NCBI GenBank assembly: GCA_944391625.1
Contig: CALXUG010000029.1
Location: 1 to 37,710, forward strand
Direction of reading: 5' to 3'
Length of the DNA stretch: 37,710 nt
Origin: an uncultured Clostridia bacterium
GTDB taxonomy: Bacteria > Bacillota > Peptococcia > Peptococcales > Peptococcaceae
Of the stretch, positions 33,181 to 37,710 are shown in pieces. The number at the start of each line of letters is the position of its first letter. Positions within the stretch are counted from its first letter, which is position 1. The notes beneath the pieces were generated by a model that was given only the letters and a program-made list of their open reading frames with translations, did no database searches and was not told the DNA's origin. The position numbers were made by a program, and so were the translations under genes.

Positions 33181-33708
33181 ATGGATATCTATGGAAAAAT
33201 GGCTTATCTGAAAGGCTTGCTGGATGGTATGGAACTGGCAGATAGCAAAGAGAAAAAACTATTTGCGGAAATCATTGATGTTCTGGACGAGCTGGTAGAA
33301 GCAGTGGACGATCTTTACGAAGAACAGGATGAACTGCAGGAATATGTGGAATCCATCGACACTGATCTGGAAGATGCAGAAGAACTTCTGGAAATCATTG
33401 ATGATGATTTAGGGCTTGTTGAAGAAGTGCTGGGAATTGACGATGAAGATTTCTGCCAGTGTGATTGTGATGATGATTGCGACTGCGACGGGTGTGACTA
33501 TGATGAAGAAGATGCTGATATCATCGAAGTAGAATGCCCGGAATGCGGAGAAGTTGTTTGTTTCTACAACGAACTGCTGGACGATGAAGACGTTGATACA
33601 GTAGAAATTCTTTGTCCAAAATGTGATGCTGTTGTTTATACGTTTGAAAGAGATTTGAGAGAAGATCTGGATGACGATATCGCATTTGATGATGACGATG
33701 ATGAATAA
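33181..33708 (+). CDS. acidic zinc-ribbon protein, CD1247 N-terminal-domain family
   Basis: 175 residues. The N-terminal ~40 residues (MDIYGKMAYLKGLLDGM) match the CD1247 N-terminal domain common downstream of efp in Clostridia. A long acidic helical or coiled-coil region follows (33-95). A Cys/Asp-rich stretch comes next (CQCDCDDDCDCDGCDYD). A zinc ribbon then has CPECG and CPKC, before a very acidic tail. The function is unknown; a nucleic-acid or protein contact role for the ribbon is guesswork. GAAAGGAG precedes the start. Confidence 0.75.
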   Translation: MDIYGKMAYLKGLLDGMELADSKEKKLFAEIIDVLDELVEAVDDLYEEQDELQEYVESIDTDLEDAEELLEIIDDDLGLVEEVLGIDDEDFCQCDCDDDCDCDGCDYDEEDADIIEVECPECGEVVCFYNELLDDEDVDTVEILCPKCDAVVYTFERDLREDLDDDIAFDDDDDE

Positions 33709-33723
33709 TAGGTTCTAAAGAAA

Positions 33724-33758
33724 GAAGCCGCCGCTGGATATTGTGGCGGTTTTTTTCT
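33724..33758 (+). terminator. intrinsic terminator
   Basis: CCGCC (33728-33732) and GGCGG (33745-33749) form the core stem, followed by seven T. It ends the aroQ-efp transcript. Confidence 0.8.
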
Positions 33759-33805
33759 TATGTTAAAATGTAAATCATATTTTTAAATAAAGGCGGCAGA
33801 AAATC

Positions 33806-34591
33806 ATGGAATTGCAGCAAATGAAAACAAAAGAGATTGAACAGTTATTACAACAAACCACATCAGATGATATGCCCGCATTGTTAGAGCTCTTATTATT
33901 GGATCAGCGTCGTTCTGTGCAAACAATGGCGCAGCGTTATCAGAGAAAGCTGGAACGGCAGATGCAGGAGGAGCAGCGTCTGGCTGCTATGTGGCAATAT
34001 GAACAACAGACTAAGCAACAGGGATATCAATGGATTGCAGGCACGGATGAAGTAGGACGCGGTCCGTTAGCCGGTCCTGTTGTTGCAGCAGCGGTGATTT
34101 TGTCGGAAGATGCAGAACTGCCGGGAATCAAAGATTCCAAAAAATTGACTCAGCAGCAAAGGGAAGAGCTGGATGTATTGATCCGACAGCAGGCGGTGTC
34201 CTGGGCTATTGCTGAAGTGGATGAAAAAAATATTGATGCTTTGAATATTTTAGAGGCTAGTCGTCTGGCTATGAAACGTGCTGTGGATGATTTATCGGTA
34301 GCAGCTGATTTTATATTGGTGGACGGTTTGCCCAATCCCCGCATTCAGCTTCCATCGTTGGCCATCGTAAAAGGCGACAATAAAAGTATTTCCATTGCGG
34401 CAGCCTCCATTATTGCGAAAGTTTACCGTGATAAATTGATGGATGACTATGGGCAGCAATATCCCGGATATGGGTTTGCAGAACATAAGGGATATCCCAC
34501 AGAAGCCCATTTAAAGGCGATTGAAAAACTTGGCCCCTGTCCCATTCACCGCATGTCATTCCGTCCACTGAGTGAATGGATGGATAAGTAG
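33806..34591 (+). CDS. rnhB: ribonuclease HII
   Basis: Cuts RNA in RNA/DNA hybrids and at single embedded ribonucleotides. 261 residues, with an N-terminal extension of ~70 residues, as in Bacillus RnhB. The catalytic core begins GTDEVGRGPLAGPV with Asp81 and Glu82. It continues with IKDSKKLTQQQRE, ILVDGLP carrying the third acid, and ASIIAKVYRDKLM carrying the last Asp. In Firmicutes rnhB is often near lepB and rbgA, and lepB is nearby here. Confidence 0.95.
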   Translation: MELQQMKTKEIEQLLQQTTSDDMPALLELLLLDQRRSVQTMAQRYQRKLERQMQEEQRLAAMWQYEQQTKQQGYQWIAGTDEVGRGPLAGPVVAAAVILSEDAELPGIKDSKKLTQQQREELDVLIRQQAVSWAIAEVDEKNIDALNILEASRLAMKRAVDDLSVAADFILVDGLPNPRIQLPSLAIVKGDNKSISIAAASIIAKVYRDKLMDDYGQQYPGYGFAEHKGYPTEAHLKAIEKLGPCPIHRMSFRPLSEWMDK

Positions 34592-34634
34592 ATGGAAACG
34601 GCATAAAAATAAATAAAAAATTTGAAAAAAATAC

Positions 34635-34663
34635 TTGCCAAAATCTATTTTCTTTGATATACT
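34635..34663 (+). promoter_or_regulatory. promoter of the second tRNA cluster
   Basis: TTGCCA (34635-34640) and TATACT (34658-34663) are separated by 17 bases. Transcription would start near 34670, about 32 bases before tRNA-Thr. Confidence 0.8.
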
Positions 34664-34701
34664 ATCAAACGTGCTCAGGAGACAAGTGCTTCAGAGTACA
34701 A

Positions 34702-34774
34702 GCCGGTGTAGCTCAATTGGCAGAGCAGCTGATTTGTAATCAGCAGGTCGCGGGTTCGAGTCCCATCACCGGCT
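34702..34774 (+). tRNA. tRNA-Thr (UGU)
   Basis: Acceptor GCCGGTG/CACCGGC, anticodon stem CTGAT/ATCAG around loop TTTGTAA (anticodon TGT), T loop TTCGAGT. The T stem has one mismatch and one wobble. CCA is not encoded. Confidence 0.93.
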
Positions 34775-34781
34775 CTTATAT

Positions 34782-34857
34782 GGGGGTATAGCTCAGCTGG
34801 GAGAGCACCTGCCTTGCAAGCAGGGGGTCAACGGTTCGATTCCGTTTATCTCCACCA
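34782..34857 (+). tRNA. tRNA-Ala (UGC)
   Basis: Acceptor GGGGGTA/TATCTCC with two G:T wobbles, anticodon stem CCTGC/GCAGG around loop CTTGCAA (anticodon TGC), T loop TTCGATT. The 3' CCA is encoded (34855-34857). Confidence 0.93.
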
Positions 34858-34860
34858 TAT

Positions 34861-34935
34861 GCGGAAGTGGCTCAGTGGTAGAGCATCGCCTTGCCAAGGC
34901 GAGGGTCGCGAGTTCGAATCTCGTCTTCCGCTCCA
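34861..34935 (+). tRNA. tRNA-Gly (GCC)
   Basis: Acceptor GCGGAAG/CTTCCGC, anticodon stem TCGCC/GGCGA around loop TTGCCAA (anticodon GCC), T arm GCGAG/CTCGT with TTCGAAT loop. The 3' CCA is encoded. It lies 3 bases after tRNA-Ala. Confidence 0.94.
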
Positions 34936-34938
34936 GTA

Positions 34939-34969
34939 AAAAGCAGATTCTAACGAATCTGCTTTTTTA
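34939..34969 (+). terminator. terminator of the second tRNA cluster
   Basis: AAAAGCAGATTC and GAATCTGCTTTT pair perfectly around TAAC and run into T. Confidence 0.9.
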
Positions 34970-35088
34970 TTTTGTGTAACAGAGTTACAGTCTGGTTGGA
35001 ATTTCTGCGGTTCTGCATGTAAATGGGATTATTGGCTTTGTGGGTGTAGGTATTAGCATAGATTCAGCTGATAAAAGAATTATTTTAT

Positions 35089-35117
35089 TTGACCATTTCT
35101 GTATTTTACGATATAGT
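35089..35117 (+). promoter_or_regulatory. promoter of lepB
   Basis: TTGACC (35089-35094) and TATAGT (35112-35117) are separated by 17 bases, about 43 bases before the lepB start. Confidence 0.75.
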
Positions 35118-35160
35118 ATAAAAATAATAAATTTTTAAGCAGGGGAAGGACAGAAAGCAC

Positions 35161-35736
35161 ATGGCAGAAGAATATGAAATGTTAGAAGAACGCATCCCCA
35201 GTCGGCGCAGTAAAGCAAAAAAAGAAAAAGAAAAATCGCCGATTAGGGAGATGGCAGAAGTGGTTGTAATCGCATTGGTTCTGGCATTCCTGATAAAAAC
35301 CTTTGTTGTCGGAAATTTTTGGATTCCATCAGAATCTATGTTGCCGACCATTGAGGTAAATGACAAGGTTATCGTAACCAATTTCAGTTACTGGTTTGAA
35401 GAACCGCAGCGGGGAGATGTTATAGTATTCAAATATCCGTTGGACACTAAGAAGGATTATATCAAACGGTGTATTGGTTTGCCGGGCGAAACCGTTGAAT
35501 TTAAAGACAGTAAATTGTATATCAATGGCAGTTTGATCGCAGAACCATATTTGCCAGATGGTTTGGAATTTGAGGATTATGGGCCGGTTACTGTGCCGGA
35601 CGGGCAGTATTTTATGTGCGGAGATAATCGCAACAATAGTTCTGACAGCCGGGCTTGGGGCTTTTTAGATGAAAAACTGATTATTGGTAAGGCACAGGTT
35701 ATTTATTGGCCGTTTGCCCGTTGGGGAACCTTATAA
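35161..35736 (+). CDS. lepB: signal peptidase I
   Basis: Membrane serine protease that removes signal peptides from exported proteins. 191 residues. A basic cytoplasmic tail (1-30) is followed by one membrane helix (~33-52, VVVIALVLAFLIKTFVV). The extracytoplasmic catalytic domain has Ser59 in IPSESMLPT and the general base Lys102 in YIKRCIGLPGE. GDNRNNSSDSRAWG (box E) follows near residue 158. The single-helix form is typical of Gram-positives. GGGGAAGGA lies upstream. The gene often found next, rbgA/ylqF, is not seen; an IS110-type element lies there. Confidence 0.95.
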   Translation: MAEEYEMLEERIPSRRSKAKKEKEKSPIREMAEVVVIALVLAFLIKTFVVGNFWIPSESMLPTIEVNDKVIVTNFSYWFEEPQRGDVIVFKYPLDTKKDYIKRCIGLPGETVEFKDSKLYINGSLIAEPYLPDGLEFEDYGPVTVPDGQYFMCGDNRNNSSDSRAWGFLDEKLIIGKAQVIYWPFARWGTL

Positions 35737-35788
35737 TGAAAGGCAGTCAATAACAAGTTAGACAAGTGAATAAATAATATGTGAAAGT

Positions 35789-35826
35789 ATGCCGTTGATC
35801 ATAGATATGATTGACGGCATTTTTTA
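35789..35826 (+). terminator. terminator after lepB
   Basis: ATGCCGT and ACGGCAT, with inner ATCAT and ATGAT, form a hairpin followed by T. Confidence 0.8.
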
Positions 35827-36031
35827 TAGTGCGTCCGGTTATGTTAAAATACAGACCACTTATGTCAATCGGATAGACGAATATAAAAAATTCTGATATA
35901 CTAAAATGGAAAGTCCAGCTAATAAATGTCAATAGCGAAATAAAAAAATAAATTCTGTTAAAAAAGGGCGCAGTTATCCCTTGGCGAAAATATCGTTTTT
36001 TCAAAAGATATGCAACTGGATTTACAGTATT
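35827..36031. other. non-coding flank between lepB and the transposase
   Basis: AT-rich, with no gene. A weak + strand promoter-like pair is present: TAGACG (35874-35879), 17 bases, TATACT (35897-35902). It may have served a gene now separated by the insertion. On the - strand two TTGACA boxes occur (35863-35868 and 35927-35932). The right-end boundary of the IS element must lie in this region but cannot be placed. Confidence 0.4.
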
Positions 36032-37348
36032 TTATGCAGCTATGTGGCATTTAGCAGCATTGTATTGTTGGATATGCTCCCGTGGAGTCATGATTTCAAA
36101 AGGTTTGTTATCTCTTAGGATTGCAAATATGATGTTGCATACCTTGTGTGAAACAGCGCCCATTGCAACAAGCTTTGGTTTTGATTCACATTTTTTGAGA
36201 TAGTAATCACGAAGTACCGGATTTTTTGCTTCTCCTGTGCGAGATATACTGATGCTTTGTAAAGTAAGGGTATGAATAACCCGTCTGGCTATAACAGACC
36301 CTCTTTTCGACATTTGAATTTTGGTGCCTTCAAATTTACCGGATTGTTTTACAGCCGGATCCAGCCCAAAGTAAGCAAAAAGCTGTTTTGGTTTTGAAAA
36401 AGCAGAAAAATCACCAATCTCTCCCATAAGAGATACGGCAGATAAAAAGCCAGCACCTTTAAATGTTTCGATTAAGTGAATCTGTTTGACAAAATCAGTA
36501 TCTTCATTAGCATTTACGAGTTCATGCATTGCTTGCAGAATATTGTTGATTTCTTCATCATATTTGCGAATGAAACTGATATACAGGCGAATCCGCTTGA
36601 TGTTGCTGTCAATGATGTAACCAAATTCATTGGCTTCATTAGCAGCCTTTATAATGGCATTATACTTGTTCTGAGCATATGTAAGTCCAAAGCGGGCAGT
36701 TGACCTGATAGTGTCAATCATCTCTTGCTTGTCGGCTGCAATAAAGGCAGATGGAGACGTATAAGTTTCCAATAAGGTAAGAGATGTATGAGTGGTAACC
36801 TTGGAGAAAATGCCAAGATACTGTGGAAATGCCATACGCAGTTCCCCTTGAAGCTTGTTCACATAAGCACTGCGGTTATCCATTAAATCGTAGTATTCAC
36901 GAGAGAGATTGCGGCAGTTTAGAACAAGGTCAGAAGGCATAAGAGAAACCTTTAAATCAGGTTTCAAACCAACTAAAGCAGCTTTTTTAGAATCAAAACG
37001 GTCATTATGCACTTTTCGTATGTTGATATTTGTGCTATTCTTAGTGATGATAGGATTTATAACCGAGCAGTTAAAACCCTTATCACGAAGATAGCAGAAG
37101 AGTGGGTAATGATAAACTCCCGTGGATTCGAGGAAAATGCGACTTTCCAAAGAATACAACTCTTCTGCTTCTTTTATTTTAGAAACAGCGGTTGAAAGGG
37201 AATCCATGCTATTGTGTAGGATTTTATAAGGCTTTCCTACAAACTGTTGGTTTGGAAGTGCAATAGACATCCATGAGAAGTCAGCGCTGACATCAATGCC
37301 AACAGAGATGAATAATTCATCAAGATTAAAAATAATTTTGTTTGACAT
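36032..37348 (-). CDS. IS110-family transposase (DEDD recombinase)
   Basis: About 438 residues. The N-terminal DEDD RuvC-like domain shows Asp in VGIDVSADFSW, Glu in LESTGVYHYP and Asp in HNDRFDSKKAAL. The C-terminal transposase_20-like domain begins IETFKGAGFLSAVSLMGEIG and includes FAYFGLDPAVKQSG and SKRGSVIARRV with the likely catalytic Ser region. These enzymes move DNA without classic inverted repeats, guided by a structured bridge RNA. The start at 37348 (MSNKIIFNL) has AAAGGAGC upstream on the minus strand; the frame stays open to 37399. It is the only clear minus-strand gene here. It is intact, so the element may be active. Confidence 0.92.
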   Translation of the reverse strand: MSNKIIFNLDELFISVGIDVSADFSWMSIALPNQQFVGKPYKILHNSMDSLSTAVSKIKEAEELYSLESRIFLESTGVYHYPLFCYLRDKGFNCSVINPIITKNSTNINIRKVHNDRFDSKKAALVGLKPDLKVSLMPSDLVLNCRNLSREYYDLMDNRSAYVNKLQGELRMAFPQYLGIFSKVTTHTSLTLLETYTSPSAFIAADKQEMIDTIRSTARFGLTYAQNKYNAIIKAANEANEFGYIIDSNIKRIRLYISFIRKYDEEINNILQAMHELVNANEDTDFVKQIHLIETFKGAGFLSAVSLMGEIGDFSAFSKPKQLFAYFGLDPAVKQSGKFEGTKIQMSKRGSVIARRVIHTLTLQSISISRTGEAKNPVLRDYYLKKCESKPKLVAMGAVSHKVCNIIFAILRDNKPFEIMTPREHIQQYNAAKCHIAA

Positions 37349-37710
37349 GAGCGGAAGCTCCTTTCTGATAGGAATCCATTTCCAGTCTGACAGGTACACA
37401 ACCTAGCGTGTTATTCGGGTATGGCCTTCCGGCTCCCAACCAGCTAAAACATAAAACCCTGCCGAATGGACTAATTGACTTTCTTGTAGGTATGGGCTGA
37501 TTAAAACAGCATCCCAAGGAGTGATACATTATTTGTCCTATCCTAAAGGATGATACCTTATGTTTTATCCGGTGTCTATCAGGAACCGTCAGACATGATG
37601 ATTAGTATGGATAACATCTGATGAAGGAAGAACACATTCTTTTGTTATCTGTATAGAAACTAATTAATCAAGTAGTCATTCTTGACTACATCATTATTAT
37701 ACTAGGAGTG
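37349..37710 (-). ncRNA. IS110 non-coding leader, candidate bridge RNA region
   Basis: About 360 bases upstream of the transposase hold no ORF worth calling and reach the window edge. In IS110-group elements this left-end leader encodes the bridge RNA. Short hairpins are visible on the minus strand, and a perfect TATAAT lies at 37696-37701 (minus), near the edge. The RNA borders and the element end cannot be fixed from sequence alone. Confidence 0.35.

Noticed and set aside
1-37710. CRISPR array, prophage or restriction-modification genes
   Set aside because: No evenly spaced short direct repeats with spacers, no phage structural genes and no methyltransferase or nuclease genes were found.

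Overview
This window looks like chromosome of an anaerobic Bacillota (Firmicutes) bacterium. A Clostridia or Peptococcaceae-like organism fits best, but the species cannot be fixed from the sequence. Supporting signs are Gram-positive gene neighbourhoods (dnaG-rpoD, tsaE-tsaB-rimI-tsaD, aroQ-pepP-efp-CD1247 family), AGGAGG-type ribosome binding sites, GTG and TTG starts, TTGACA/TATAAT promoters, a ComG-like pseudopilus operon and an [FeFe] hydrogenase. Almost every gene is on the + strand; the clear exception is an IS110-type transposase at the right end.

Layout. 1-364 is non-coding apart from a possible tiny ORF, and holds a terminator. 365-3465 carries a lactate/malate dehydrogenase-like protein, a flavodoxin-fold oxidoreductase, dihydrofolate reductase and a small membrane protein. 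3845-6496 carries asnS, a YajQ-family protein and a CcpN-like HTH-CBS regulator. 6497-7589 is a 1.1 kb gene-free block made of two tandem units of about 350 bp. These are full of nested inverted repeats, and the second holds a perfect parS-like palindrome. 7590-11771 carries dgt, dnaG and rpoD, followed by three tRNAs (CAU, Glu, Val). 12268-14966 is the t6A tRNA-modification operon tsaE-tsaB-rimI-tsaD. 15138-16865 carries an ABM-domain protein, a PHP phosphatase and an unknown protein. 17100-19675 carries an AT-richer, probably acquired alpha/beta hydrolase and a sigma factor/DUF4179 pair. 19971-23521 is a two-gene hydrogenase operon. 24005-30977 is a ComG-like pseudopilus operon with tldD and pmbA interleaved. 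31054-33708 carries aroQ, a Xaa-Pro peptidase, efp and a zinc-ribbon protein. 33806-35736 carries rnhB, three tRNAs (Thr, Ala, Gly) and lepB. 36032-37348 is the IS110-family transposase, with a long non-coding leader that reaches the window end.

How the genes work together. Much of the window is core information processing: priming and transcription (dnaG, rpoD), tRNA supply, charging and t6A modification, translation past polyproline (efp), RNA/DNA hybrid removal (rnhB) and protein export (lepB). The hydrogenase pair probably couples pyridine nucleotides to hydrogen. The ComG-like genes suggest a DNA-uptake or surface pseudopilus. The most unusual features are the structured tandem repeat with parS, the interleaving of tldD/pmbA with pseudopilin genes, and the candidate bridge-RNA leader of the IS110 element.
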